Assembly: GCF_003626755.1 (NCBI RefSeq)
Contig: NZ_RBCJ01000002.1
Location: 620,001 to 684,000, forward strand
DNA length: 64,000 bases
DNA from: Ulvibacterium marinum
Lineage (GTDB): Bacteria; Bacteroidota; Bacteroidia; Flavobacteriales; Flavobacteriaceae
Direction: 5' to 3'
In this document: positions 26,033 through 35,578 of the stretch, piece by piece
Position numbering within the stretch: position 1 is the first letter of the stretch
How the letters are laid out: each line of letters begins with the position of its first letter
Position numbers and translations under genes: made by a program
Notes under the pieces: generated by a model
What the model was told of the DNA's origin: nothing
The model's database searches: none
The model's input: the letters and a program-made list of their open reading frames with translations, nothing else

Positions 26033-28444
26033 ATGGACCTATCCCCAAAAATCAGTACCGACATTTCTTTTGACGATTTTAGGGCCCAGATTCTACATGA
26101 TTACGAAATAGCTGTTCTAAGCAGGGAATGCAGCTTAATGGGGCGCAAAGAGGTGCTTACCGGAAAAGCAAAATTTGGGATTTTTAGCGATGGTAAGGAA
26201 CTCCCGCAATTGGCAATGGCAAGGTCCTTTAAAAATGGGGATTTTAGAAGCGGTTATTATAGAGACCAAACTTTTATGATGGCCTTGGGGTTACTGACCC
26301 CAAAACAATTATTTCACGGTCTTTATGCTACCACCGATATTGAAAAAGAACCCATGAGCGCGGGTAGGCAAATGGTAGGTCACTACATGACCAATAGCAT
26401 AAATGAAGATGGGAGCTGGAGAAACCTCACACAACAAAAAAATAGTAGTGCCGATATCTCATGTACTGCAGGGCAAATGCCAAGATTATTGGGTTTGGCG
26501 CAGGCCTCCAAAATGTATAGGAATCTAAAGAACCTGGATTCCGAGAAGTTTTCAAATAATGGGAATGAAGTAGCTTGGGGTACCATTGGTAATGCAAGTA
26601 CCAGTGAAGGTATGTTTTTGGAGACCGTAAATGCAGGTGGTGTACTTCAGGTACCCATGGTCATAAGTATTTGGGACGATGACTATGGTATATCCGTACC
26701 GGCCAAATACCATGCGACCAAAGAGGATATCTCAAAAATGCTCAGTGGATTCCAAAGGGACGAGGACCAGAAGGGATACGAACTCATAAAAGTAAAGGGA
26801 TGGGACTATACGGCCCTGATGCATGCTTATGAAAATGCGGCGGACATTGCTCGTGAGGAGCATGTGCCCGTTATCATTCACGTCGTTGAGCTTACGCAAC
26901 CCCAGGGACACTCCACTTCGGGTTCCCACGAACGGTATAAAAGCGAAAAACGGTTGGAGTGGGAAAAGGACAACGATTGCAACAAACGTTTTAGGGAATG
27001 GGTACTGGAAACAGGTATTGCCGAGGATTCAGAGCTTTTGGAGCTTGAAAAATCGATTAAAAAAAAGGTCAGAATCGCAAAAAAAGAAGCTTGGGCGGAA
27101 TATCTGGAACCGCACAAACGAATGAAAAAGACTTTAATCCAACTTTTGGAGAATGCTGCACAAAAAAGCCCGAACAAAAATTTTATCAATAAAATAAAGA
27201 ACGATTTGATAGCGGTTGAAGAACCGATCAAAAAAGATCTTGCCCATAACTCGCGCAAGGCCCTACGCTATATGTTGGGTGAAAATACAACCGAAAAAGA
27301 GGCCTTAGTGTCTTGGGTAAATCGCTTTTTGGAAGATACCCAACCTAAGTATAGTTCATTGTTGTATAGTGAACTCCCTACCAGGGCTACTAAAATTCCC
27401 GAGATACGCCCTCAATATGATACCAGTCCCAAAACCGTGGATGGACGGGTGGTTCTTCGGGACAATTTTGACAAATTGTTCGAGAAGTATCCCGAAGCCA
27501 TCGTGTTTGGAGAGGATAGTGGAAAAATAGGAGATGTAAACCAAGGGTTGGAAGGGCTTCAAAAGAAATATGGTGTATTACGGGTGGCCGATACCGGTAT
27601 TCGAGAAACCACCATTATAGGACAAGGTATAGGAATGGCCTTAAGAGGGCTCAGGCCTATTGCCGAAATCCAGTACCTAGATTATATCTTTTATGCCATG
27701 GCCACGCTTACCGATGATTTGGCGAGCTTACTATATCGTACCTACGGAAAGCAAAAGGCACCTTTGATCGTTAGGACAAGGGGACACCGGTTAGAGGGTA
27801 TTTGGCATTCGGGATCTCCCATGGGAGGTCTAATCCATGTCTTGAGAGGCATGTACATTCTTGCCCCCCGGAACATGACCCAAGCGGCAGGTTTTTATAA
27901 CACCTTGATGAAAAGCGATGAACCGGCTTTGATAATTGAAAGTCTTAATGGATATCGATTAAAGGAATCCATGCCCAATAATTTGGGTGATTTTTGTACA
28001 CCAATTGGTAAAATCGAAACCTTAAGAAAAGGTAAAGATATTACCATACTTTCATATGGATCAACCTTACGGATTGTTGAACAGGCGGCACGCGAACTTT
28101 CAGAAGTAGGTATTGATGCCGAAGTCATAGATGCCCAGACCTTATTGCCATTTGACATAAACGGGGATACCGTAAAAAGTGTACAGAAGACCAATAGGTT
28201 GCTGGTCGTGGACGAAGACGTTCCTGGAGGTTGCTCCGCCTATTTGGTTCAAGAAATTATTGAGCGTCAAGGAGCCTATGGCTATTTGGATAGTGCCCCT
28301 CAAACCCTTACGGCAAAAGCACATAGACCTGCTTATGGAACCGATGGGGATTATTTTTCCAAGCCCAATACGGAGGATGTTTTTGAAAAGGTATACGAAA
28401 TTATTCACGAAGTAAATCCTGATGACTATCCGAAACTACGATAA
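26033..28444 (+). CDS. fused E1 alpha/beta subunit of a branched-chain-type 2-oxoacid dehydrogenase
   Basis: 803 residues from the ATG at 26033 (the TTG at 26012 overlaps the promoter). Residues 1 to about 460 are the thiamine-diphosphate E1 alpha part, about 465 to 803 the transketolase-like E1 beta part (VFGEDSGKIGDVNQG, then EIQYLDYIF and RTRGHRLEGIWHSGSPMG). It decarboxylates a 2-oxoacid and loads the acyl group on the lipoyl E2; the family is usually annotated 2-oxoisovalerate dehydrogenase and feeds branched-chain fatty acid synthesis. The cofactor motif is odd: the usual GDG is G186-N187-A188 and the later Asn-rich loop is Asp-rich (DDD at 215-217). No E2 or E3 gene lies nearby. Confidence 0.88.
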   Translation: MDLSPKISTDISFDDFRAQILHDYEIAVLSRECSLMGRKEVLTGKAKFGIFSDGKELPQLAMARSFKNGDFRSGYYRDQTFMMALGLLTPKQLFHGLYATTDIEKEPMSAGRQMVGHYMTNSINEDGSWRNLTQQKNSSADISCTAGQMPRLLGLAQASKMYRNLKNLDSEKFSNNGNEVAWGTIGNASTSEGMFLETVNAGGVLQVPMVISIWDDDYGISVPAKYHATKEDISKMLSGFQRDEDQKGYELIKVKGWDYTALMHAYENAADIAREEHVPVIIHVVELTQPQGHSTSGSHERYKSEKRLEWEKDNDCNKRFREWVLETGIAEDSELLELEKSIKKKVRIAKKEAWAEYLEPHKRMKKTLIQLLENAAQKSPNKNFINKIKNDLIAVEEPIKKDLAHNSRKALRYMLGENTTEKEALVSWVNRFLEDTQPKYSSLLYSELPTRATKIPEIRPQYDTSPKTVDGRVVLRDNFDKLFEKYPEAIVFGEDSGKIGDVNQGLEGLQKKYGVLRVADTGIRETTIIGQGIGMALRGLRPIAEIQYLDYIFYAMATLTDDLASLLYRTYGKQKAPLIVRTRGHRLEGIWHSGSPMGGLIHVLRGMYILAPRNMTQAAGFYNTLMKSDEPALIIESLNGYRLKESMPNNLGDFCTPIGKIETLRKGKDITILSYGSTLRIVEQAARELSEVGIDAEVIDAQTLLPFDINGDTVKSVQKTNRLLVVDEDVPGGCSAYLVQEIIERQGAYGYLDSAPQTLTAKAHRPAYGTDGDYFSKPNTEDVFEKVYEIIHEVNPDDYPKLR

Positions 28445-28467
28445 CGCAGATACAAATCGTCCCTTAG

Positions 28468-28491
28468 TTTTTTTCTCTTTTAAGAAAAAAA
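28468..28491. terminator. Weak A/T hairpin between convergent genes
   Basis: TTTTTTTCT pairs with AGAAAAAAA around a 6-nt loop in the 52-bp space between the E1 gene and the M16 peptidase gene. The stem is A/T only apart from one G-C pair, so its strength is doubtful. Confidence 0.35.
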
Positions 28492-28496
28492 TCACT

Positions 28497-31280
28497 TTAA
28501 TTTTTCAGATTGTTCTCCGGTAATTGTACCGTAGAATTTAACGGGTTTCCATCTGCATCTATCTCAATAATGGCATCGAAACCTAATTCATCCAGTTTAT
28601 TTACAATTTTGGCCCTATCTCCTACCATGAACCAATTAACGGCCTCCGGTCTGACTACTTCTTGACTTACTTCTTGTACATCCTTTAAAGAAAGGCTTCT
28701 TACACTCTGATCATATTTCTGGTAATAGTCATCGGATAAATTGTATTTGACCAATTTGGACATGGAACTGTTTACGGCACTATTGGTCTCCCATTGCCCA
28801 GGCAATTTCAAAACCTGATTGGTCTTTACCTTGTCCAACTCCTGTTGCGTGGCAGGCCTAGTGGAAATGAATTCAGAAATTTCCTTACGCAGTTCGGTTA
28901 CGGATTCGGCGGACTTATCCGTTTGTACCGGGGCATAAACAAGGAAAGGTCGTTCTTCCTTATTGGACATTACAAATCCTCCGGCACCATAGGCCCAATG
29001 CTTGTCCTCCCTTAGATTCATATTGATACGTGAAGTGAAATTTCCACCCAAAATACTGACCATTTGCTCCAGGGCAATTTCCGACACATCCCCATACTTG
29101 TGCGTAAGGTGGCCGGCCAATATAATGGATTGTTGCGATTCCGGTCTATTAACCAGGTACAAAGTATTTTTGGTGTTTACTTTAGGTGCATTGAAGTTTA
29201 TGGAAGGTACATCGGATTTTTTCCATTTTCCCAATGATTTTTCCAGTTTGGATTTTAATTCCCCCATATCTACATCTCCAGTTACCACCAGTGTAGCATT
29301 ATTTGGCCTTATCCACGTTTTATAGAATTTCACCGCATCGTCCCTAGTAAGTTCTAATACGGTTTCCTCATAGCCCGTTCCGGTATAGGGGTTGCTATAA
29401 GGATGATCTTCACCATACAGATACTTGTTCATAACCCGTAATGCCATGGCGATAGGTTGGGATTTTTCTTTTTTAATGTTATTTATCTGTTCATTTTTTA
29501 GTCGATCAAATTCCTTTTCCGGAAAGGCCGGGTTAAGAATTACATCGGCAAAGAGATCCAAACTCGCATCCAGACTCTGCTTAAGTGTGTTGAGATAAAC
29601 ATTAGAATTATCTTGACTGGAATAGGTATATAAACTGGCTCCCAATAGTTGCAGTTTCTCATTAATTTCAAGAGAACTCAGCTCTTTGGTGCCTTCGTCC
29701 ATTAAATTCATGGCCAATTCCGCGGTTCCTGGGCTAGATAGGTAATCCGTCTTATACCCAGCGTCCATCATAAGGTTCATTACCACTGTAGGGACACCTT
29801 CCCTTTTTGCCAATACGATGTTCAATCCATTGGAAAGTTTGGCCCGCTCCAGTTCAGGAAAGCTAGAACTCTTTTGAGTTCCCAGTTCCGGTAACTTGGT
29901 ACGATCCACATTGGTTTCTTCTATCGTATAATCGGGAAAAGGTTTACAAACTAGGGTGTGCTTCCCTTGGCGGAGCCATTTTTGGGCAGTGGATTTTAAG
30001 TCCTCTACAGTAGCGTTCTCTACATAATTTAACACCGTCTTATAGTAGGCCGCATCCTCAAAATAAGTTTGATTGGAGGCCAATCTATCGGATATCCCTC
30101 CAAAACCTCCAATACGTTCCAATCCTTTAATAAAATTGGCAAAATAAGCTGCCTTCACCCGTTTTAGTTCCAATTCCGTAGGGCCATTTTGAATGAGATT
30201 TTCTATTTCGGATTGAAAGACCTCCTTTACTTCATCTGGATCCTTACCGGGTTTAACATTTACCCAAGTAACAAAATTACTTGCTATTTCCTTCGAAGAC
30301 TGATATGATACTACCGAGCTTGCCGTTTGATCTTCGTAGACCAGTTTTTTGTACAGTCTGGAATTCTTGCCCCCGGTCAAAATGGAGGATATCAAATCAA
30401 AATGAATATCTTCCTTGTGCCCAAATTGCGGCGTGTTCCATGAGAATAAAATTCGTGTTTCAGGAACCCTGTCCTCATATACTTGATAGGTATCCCCGTT
30501 GTGAACGGGAATGTTTATTTCTGGACGAACGATTGTTGGGCCGGAAGGAATGGCTCCGAAATATTTCAACACCTTTTTATGGACCTCATCCGGATCTATG
30601 TCCCCTGCTATTGCAATAACGGCATTGGCCGCACCATAGTAGGATTTAAACCATTCTTGTACATCCTCTAGCGAAGCTGCGTCCAAATCCTCCATTTCAC
30701 CTATTACAGTCCAAGAGTATGGGTGCCCCTTAGGAAACATGGCCTTGGTAAGCAATTCCCCTTGTCTTCCATAAGGTTGATTCTCCCCTTGCCTTTTCTC
30801 ATTCTGTACTACCCCACGTTGCTCATCCAGTTTGGCTTGGTCAATGGCGCCTAAAAGGTAGCCCATGCGGTCGGATTCCAAAAAAAGTACTTGGTCTAAG
30901 GCAGAAACAGGTACGTTCTGAAAGTAATTGGTTCTATCGGAATTCGTGGTTCCATTTAAGTCGGTACCTCCTATTCGCTCCAAAGCTTGAAAATAATCGT
31001 CATTAAAGTTTTCGCTTCCGTTGAACATCAAATGTTCAAATAAATGGGCAAATCCGCTTTTTCCGGGTTTTTCGTTCTTAGACCCCACATGGTACCAAAC
31101 ATTTACGGCTACTATCGGTGCCTTATGGTCTTCATGTACCAAAAGGGTAAGCCCATTAGGCAACGTAAATTTTTCATAAGGAATATTTATTTCGCTTGCC
31201 TTGAATTCTACATTCTGGGATTGTAGGCCTTGCAGTGATACAAACAAAACAATACATAATACGTGAAGTGATTTTTTCAT
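28497..31280 (-). CDS. M16-family zinc metallopeptidase (insulinase/pitrilysin type), exported
   Basis: 927 residues with signal peptide (1-21). The inverted zinc motif HLFEH (H79, E82, H83) is intact and is followed by the third-ligand region EQRGVVQNEKRQ. A second, inactive M16 repeat starts near residue 460 (LERAKLSNGLNIVLAKREG), with the R/Y substrate-binding stretch further on, the two-module layout of periplasmic M16 proteases. It should degrade peptides in the periplasm. The gene is monocistronic and convergent with the E1 gene. Confidence 0.93.
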   Translation of the reverse strand: MKKSLHVLCIVLFVSLQGLQSQNVEFKASEINIPYEKFTLPNGLTLLVHEDHKAPIVAVNVWYHVGSKNEKPGKSGFAHLFEHLMFNGSENFNDDYFQALERIGGTDLNGTTNSDRTNYFQNVPVSALDQVLFLESDRMGYLLGAIDQAKLDEQRGVVQNEKRQGENQPYGRQGELLTKAMFPKGHPYSWTVIGEMEDLDAASLEDVQEWFKSYYGAANAVIAIAGDIDPDEVHKKVLKYFGAIPSGPTIVRPEINIPVHNGDTYQVYEDRVPETRILFSWNTPQFGHKEDIHFDLISSILTGGKNSRLYKKLVYEDQTASSVVSYQSSKEIASNFVTWVNVKPGKDPDEVKEVFQSEIENLIQNGPTELELKRVKAAYFANFIKGLERIGGFGGISDRLASNQTYFEDAAYYKTVLNYVENATVEDLKSTAQKWLRQGKHTLVCKPFPDYTIEETNVDRTKLPELGTQKSSSFPELERAKLSNGLNIVLAKREGVPTVVMNLMMDAGYKTDYLSSPGTAELAMNLMDEGTKELSSLEINEKLQLLGASLYTYSSQDNSNVYLNTLKQSLDASLDLFADVILNPAFPEKEFDRLKNEQINNIKKEKSQPIAMALRVMNKYLYGEDHPYSNPYTGTGYEETVLELTRDDAVKFYKTWIRPNNATLVVTGDVDMGELKSKLEKSLGKWKKSDVPSINFNAPKVNTKNTLYLVNRPESQQSIILAGHLTHKYGDVSEIALEQMVSILGGNFTSRINMNLREDKHWAYGAGGFVMSNKEERPFLVYAPVQTDKSAESVTELRKEISEFISTRPATQQELDKVKTNQVLKLPGQWETNSAVNSSMSKLVKYNLSDDYYQKYDQSVRSLSLKDVQEVSQEVVRPEAVNWFMVGDRAKIVNKLDELGFDAIIEIDADGNPLNSTVQLPENNLKN

Positions 31281-31389
31281 GATTGATGATTTAATAGATT
31301 TTAGCCAATGCCAAGAGTAAATATACTATTTAGCGGTCAGGAGTACAATTTTTTATGATTTATCTTACATGCTCCAACAAGAAATAGTT

Positions 31390-31422
31390 TTGTCCGGAAC
31401 ATTGATATGATGCTTATCTTTG
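31390..31422 (+). promoter_or_regulatory. Candidate promoter of the kinase/aminotransferase fusion gene
   Basis: TTG (31390-31392), a 22-bp spacer and TATCTTTG (31415-31422). The -7 element includes the TTG triplet at 31420 that would otherwise be the first start codon, so if this promoter is used translation must begin downstream, for instance at the TTG at 31441. Confidence 0.45.
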
Positions 31423-33690
31423 ACACAAAAGTCTTCGTCATTGGAAGAGATTCTCTCCGAATATTATGGTCTAAATCAGATAAGGTTAACGCCTCTGGAA
31501 GGATATGATAGCATCAATTTTAAGGTGGAGACCAAAGGTAAGACCCATGTCCTAAAGCAATATCCCTATTCAGATGTTACCCAAGAACTTCTCCATGCCG
31601 AAAACCGCATACTGGTACATCTTTCAAAATTACAGAGTATTGATTTCCCCAAACCCATAAGTACCAAAGATGGCAAAGAACTTGTCCTAAGGGAGGGGTT
31701 AACTTTCCGTTTGTTGAGTTATGTGGAAGGCGGTTTTCTGGGCAACATAGAACATACTCCCAGACTTTTAAAATCCTTCGGGGAGTTCCTGGGGAAAATG
31801 GATCGGTCCTTGCTCAAATGTTATGAGGCTTCCCTTACGGCCAAGGAAACGCAATGGGACTTAAAGCATTTCATTGCCAATGAAAAATACCTGAAATTCA
31901 TTCCCGATAGCAAGGATAGAAGCTTAGTGGACTATTTTTTTCTACAGTTTCTTGAAAATGTTTCCCCACATCAATATGGGCTGAGGAAAAGTCTTATTCA
32001 TAATGATGCCAATGACTGGAACGTACTTACCAAGGATGGAAAGGTCTCGGGCATTATTGATTTTGGGGATATGTGCCATTCTTGGACGGTGAACGAAATT
32101 GCCATTGCCATTACCTATGTTATGATGGGAAAGGAAAAACCCTTGGAAATGGCCTCCCATGTCATAGAAGGGTATCAAAACATTTTTCCTCTGGAAACAG
32201 AAGAACTGGATATACTGTATTATTTAGTAGCCGCCCGATTGTGTACTAGTGTTTGTAATTCAGCATACGCCAAAACATTAAAACCAGAATCTGAATATAT
32301 TACCATAAGTGAGAAGCCAGCTTGGCGATTATTGCGAAAATGGTTGGGTATAAATCCCATTAAATGTAGGGATGCATTTCGTATGGCGGCCGGCTATCCA
32401 AAAGTGAACAAACCAAAGCTCAGGGAGCAATTAAAAAAAAGGAGCACAAATTTGGGCAAAGCACTTTCCTTAAGTTATATCAATCCCATTCAGATGCAAC
32501 GTTCTGCTTTTCAATACATGTACGATGGCCAAGGGAATACTATTTTGGATGCTTACAATAATATAATGTTGGCGGGACATTGTCATCCAAAAGTTGTCAG
32601 GGCCGGCAGGAAAGTAATGACAAGATTGAATACCAATACGCGCTACGTATATCCAGAAATCTTGGCATACAGTGAAACGTTATTATCCAAATTTCCGCAA
32701 AGTCTGGATAAGGTCTTCTTCGTAAACTCGGGAAGTGCGGCCACGGATTTGGCTATTCGAATGGCCTTGGCCTATTCAAAAAAGAAAAAAATAATGGTCT
32801 TGGAACATGGCTATCATGGGAATACAAGAATCGGCATAGATATAAGCCATTATAAGTACAGTCAAGGAAACAACTTGGGAAAACAGGATTATATAGTAGA
32901 AGCTCCGATGCCCAAGGTTTTTGGTTCGGGCCTAAAAGATGATGGCTCTGCGGGAAAACACTTTGCCCAAGAAACAATGGCTAGAATTGATGGGGCCAAA
33001 GGTAAGATAGCAGCTTTTATTGCAGAACCCATAATGGGCTGTGGCGGGCAGGTACCTTTGGCCAAAGGTTATTTGAAGGAAGTGTACCCAAAAATACATG
33101 AACAGGGCGGTATTTGTATCAGTGATGAGGTACAAGTAGGTTTTGGACGTCTGGGAGATTTCTTCTGGGGTTATGAAATGCATGAGGTAGTTCCGGATAT
33201 GGTAATCCTGGGGAAACCTATGGGCAATGGACATCCTATAGGTGCAGTGGTCACCACCTCGGAAATCTCGGAAAGCTTTGCGCAGGGTCCCGAATTTTTT
33301 AGCTCCTTTGGCGGTAATCCAGTTTCCTGCGCCATAGGCCATGCCGTTTTAGAGGTGATCGAAGAGGAAAAACTTCAGGAACATGCCAAAAAGGTGGGGG
33401 ATTATTTACAATCTCTGCTAGTTGAACTGCAACAGGAGTTTTTGGAAATTGCCAACATTAGAGGTATCGGTCTTTTTATTGGTGTTGAACTATTGGATAA
33501 AAAAGGAAACCCCAATACCATGTTGGCCCATAGAGTTAAGAATGAGCTTCGGGAAAACTGTATCTTGATAGGAACCGATGGACCGTACGATAATGTTTTA
33601 AAAATAAAGCCTCCCCTGTCATTTTCCGAAAAAGATGCGGACCGCTTAGTGCACCAATTGCATAAAATATGCAATGATTTACTAAATTAG
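31420..33690 (+). CDS. APH-type kinase fused to a class-III aminotransferase (kinase / phospholyase-like bifunctional enzyme)
   Basis: Up to 756 residues. There is no ATG before the conserved region, so the start is TTG at 31420 or, more compatible with the promoter, TTG at 31441. Residues about 1-310 are an aminoglycoside-phosphotransferase fold with the catalytic loop HNDANDWN (H194, D196, N201) and the metal Asp in IIDFGD (D214). Residues about 340-756 are a fold-type I class-III aminotransferase with SDE (D569) and the PLP lysine K599 in LGKPMGNG. In vertebrates hydroxylysine kinase and PLP phospho-lyases (AGXT2L1, AGXT2L2) are separate relatives of these two halves. By analogy this protein may phosphorylate an amino alcohol and then eliminate phosphate. 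The substrate is unproven. Confidence 0.82.
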   Translation: MTQKSSSLEEILSEYYGLNQIRLTPLEGYDSINFKVETKGKTHVLKQYPYSDVTQELLHAENRILVHLSKLQSIDFPKPISTKDGKELVLREGLTFRLLSYVEGGFLGNIEHTPRLLKSFGEFLGKMDRSLLKCYEASLTAKETQWDLKHFIANEKYLKFIPDSKDRSLVDYFFLQFLENVSPHQYGLRKSLIHNDANDWNVLTKDGKVSGIIDFGDMCHSWTVNEIAIAITYVMMGKEKPLEMASHVIEGYQNIFPLETEELDILYYLVAARLCTSVCNSAYAKTLKPESEYITISEKPAWRLLRKWLGINPIKCRDAFRMAAGYPKVNKPKLREQLKKRSTNLGKALSLSYINPIQMQRSAFQYMYDGQGNTILDAYNNIMLAGHCHPKVVRAGRKVMTRLNTNTRYVYPEILAYSETLLSKFPQSLDKVFFVNSGSAATDLAIRMALAYSKKKKIMVLEHGYHGNTRIGIDISHYKYSQGNNLGKQDYIVEAPMPKVFGSGLKDDGSAGKHFAQETMARIDGAKGKIAAFIAEPIMGCGGQVPLAKGYLKEVYPKIHEQGGICISDEVQVGFGRLGDFFWGYEMHEVVPDMVILGKPMGNGHPIGAVVTTSEISESFAQGPEFFSSFGGNPVSCAIGHAVLEVIEEEKLQEHAKKVGDYLQSLLVELQQEFLEIANIRGIGLFIGVELLDKKGNPNTMLAHRVKNELRENCILIGTDGPYDNVLKIKPPLSFSEKDADRLVHQLHKICNDLLN

Positions 33691-33711
33691 CGTTACGCTA
33701 AATCTTCCCAC

Positions 33712-34089
33712 ATGAAAAATACCCTTCTCAAGGACCTAGGACTTGCTTTACTTCGCATCGGTTCATCCGCATTACTGCTGACCCATGGTTTTTCCAAATT
33801 TCAAAAACTTATATCCGGTGATTTCGAATTTGGAGATCCCATAGGTATGGGTGCTACCCCTACACTTTTCCTGGCGGTACTTGCTGAATTTGTTTGTCCT
33901 ATTTTAATTATATTGGGTTTTAAGACCAGATGGGCGGCTATATTCCCAGCGGTTACCATGGTGGTCGCCGCATTTATTGTTCATGCACAAGATGCTATAG
34001 GTGTTAAGGAAAAAGCATTGCTATTTTTAATAGCTTTTGTATGCATAAGCCTATTGGGACCTGGAAAATACAGCATTGACAAAAAATAG
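33712..34089 (+). CDS. DoxX-family membrane protein
   Basis: 125 residues with four hydrophobic segments and the DoxX opening LALLRIGSSALLLTHGFSKF. DoxX-type proteins are small inner-membrane proteins linked loosely to redox or detoxification functions; no activity is defined. It starts 21 bp after the fusion enzyme and is probably co-transcribed. It ends 2 bp before the convergent holA stop. Confidence 0.85.
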   Translation: MKNTLLKDLGLALLRIGSSALLLTHGFSKFQKLISGDFEFGDPIGMGATPTLFLAVLAEFVCPILIILGFKTRWAAIFPAVTMVVAAFIVHAQDAIGVKEKALLFLIAFVCISLLGPGKYSIDKK

Positions 34090-34091
34090 GG

Positions 34092-35093
34092 TCATATAAT
34101 CTTTACCAACAGTTCCTTTAGAAGATCGGACTGTGAGATTCCATAGGCCCCTACCCCTTTTCCTTTAAGGTCCATCTCGCGTAAAGAAGAAACGATACGG
34201 CTTACTTTTTTCATAGGATAATTTTTTGCGGCAACTCGAAATTCATCCACAAAATATGGGTTTATCCGTAAAGCACTGGCCACATTTTTTGGGGAATGAT
34301 CGCTTAAGCCATGATATTGTAATAATTGTGTGAAAAAAGAATGCAATAAGGTCACTGTTAGCACAAATGGATTGTCCTTAGGGTTTTGGGAAAAGTAATG
34401 TACAATTTTTGTCGCCTTAAGGATATCCCTCTCCCCTATAGCTTTTTTCAGTTCAAAATTGTTGTAATCCTTGCTTATTCCAATATGTTTTTCAATGTTT
34501 TCCGGTGTTATTTCTTCTCCTTTGGGCAAAACTAGTTGCAGCTTTTCCAATTCTTTGCTTATCCTACTTAGGTCGGTTCCTAAAAACTCTACCAACAAAC
34601 TGGCCGCTTTATGGGAAATATGGTATCCTTTACCCAAAAGAACTTTCCGTATCCAATCCGCCACTTGGTTATCATACAATTTCTTGCTTTCGAACAATAC
34701 GCCTGTTTTTCGAACGGACTTATATAGCTTTTTTCGTTTGTCCAATTTTTTATACTTGTAGCAAACGACCAGAATGGTAGATGGTTGGGGGTTTTCAACA
34801 TAAGCTGTAAGATGCTCTATGGTCCTGGAAAGATGCTGTGCCTCCTTAACAATGACTACCTGTCTTTCGGACATCATGGGATATCGTTTTGCGTTTGCTA
34901 TGATATCATCAACAGTGGCGTCCTTTCCATATAGTACAACCTGATTGAATCCCCGTTCCTCCTCCGTAAGGACTTGCTTTTCTATATATTCCGCAATCCG
35001 ATCTATATAGTACGGTTCTTCACCTGATAAGAAATATATAGGTTTTACCGCTCCCTTACGTATATCGGCAACAATTTGCCTTACTTCATCCAT
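34092..35093 (-). CDS. holA: DNA polymerase III subunit delta
   Basis: 333 residues, normal length. N-terminal AAA+-like fold beginning KPIYFLSGEEPYYIDRIAEYI, the family's hallmark, then SERQVVIVKEAQ and a helical C-terminal collar domain. Delta opens the beta sliding clamp within the clamp loader. It is divergent from the small nuclease-domain gene, with 26 bp between the starts. Confidence 0.92.
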   Translation of the reverse strand: MDEVRQIVADIRKGAVKPIYFLSGEEPYYIDRIAEYIEKQVLTEEERGFNQVVLYGKDATVDDIIANAKRYPMMSERQVVIVKEAQHLSRTIEHLTAYVENPQPSTILVVCYKYKKLDKRKKLYKSVRKTGVLFESKKLYDNQVADWIRKVLLGKGYHISHKAASLLVEFLGTDLSRISKELEKLQLVLPKGEEITPENIEKHIGISKDYNNFELKKAIGERDILKATKIVHYFSQNPKDNPFVLTVTLLHSFFTQLLQYHGLSDHSPKNVASALRINPYFVDEFRVAAKNYPMKKVSRIVSSLREMDLKGKGVGAYGISQSDLLKELLVKII

Positions 35094-35119
35094 TCAAAAA
35101 AAAACATCAAATTTGCATC

Positions 35120-35566
35120 ATGCAGAAACTATCCTTTCCCACTTATGATTTCCGCTTTAAAAGTAGGGAAAATAAGATTTGTATTTTTGATGTAATACGG
35201 AAAAAGTTTGTAGTCTTACAACCGGAAGAGTGGGTCAGACAACATGTCATCCATTATCTCATACATGAAAAAAGATATCCCAAAAGTTTCATCAATGTTG
35301 AAAAACAACTGACTATCAATTCAATTAAGAAGAGGTACGATGTGGTGGTATTCAAAAATGATGGCAACATACATGCTCTTGTGGAATGTAAGGCTCCTGA
35401 AATAAGGATTACTCAACGTACCTTTGATCAGATTGCAAGGTATAATATGAAATTGAATGCCGATTATTTGATGGTCACAAATGGGATGGAACATTTTTAT
35501 TGTAAAATGGACTATGAAGCCGAAAAATATCATTTTCTAGAACATATTCCTGATTTTAGCCGTTAA
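35120..35566 (+). CDS. stand-alone type I restriction HsdR N-terminal nuclease domain (HSDR_N_2)
   Basis: 148 residues consisting only of the PD-(D/E)xK nuclease domain found at the N-terminus of type I restriction R subunits. Core residues are E61, D74 (RYDVVV) and E89-C-K91 (VECKAPE), then QRTFDQIARYN. No helicase, methylase or specificity gene is near, so it is not part of a restriction system here. It lies between holA (divergent) and a glycosyltransferase gene starting 12 bp downstream. Conserved next to holA in my memory of flavobacterial genomes; a replication or repair role is a guess. Confidence 0.82.
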   Translation: MQKLSFPTYDFRFKSRENKICIFDVIRKKFVVLQPEEWVRQHVIHYLIHEKRYPKSFINVEKQLTINSIKKRYDVVVFKNDGNIHALVECKAPEIRITQRTFDQIARYNMKLNADYLMVTNGMEHFYCKMDYEAEKYHFLEHIPDFSR

Positions 35567-35578
35567 TTTGCCGTCAAT

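Noticed and set aside
32932-33342. 136-residue minus-strand frame
   Set aside because: Antisense to the aminotransferase half of the fusion enzyme, which carries all catalytic residues.
35108-35115. Palindrome CAAATTTG as a shared -7 element of holA and the nuclease-domain gene
   Set aside because: It has CA in place of TA and is only 4 bp from the plus-strand start codon.
35120-35566. Type I restriction-modification or defence island
   Set aside because: Only the nuclease domain is present; neighbours are holA and a glycosyltransferase, with no methylase, helicase or specificity subunit.
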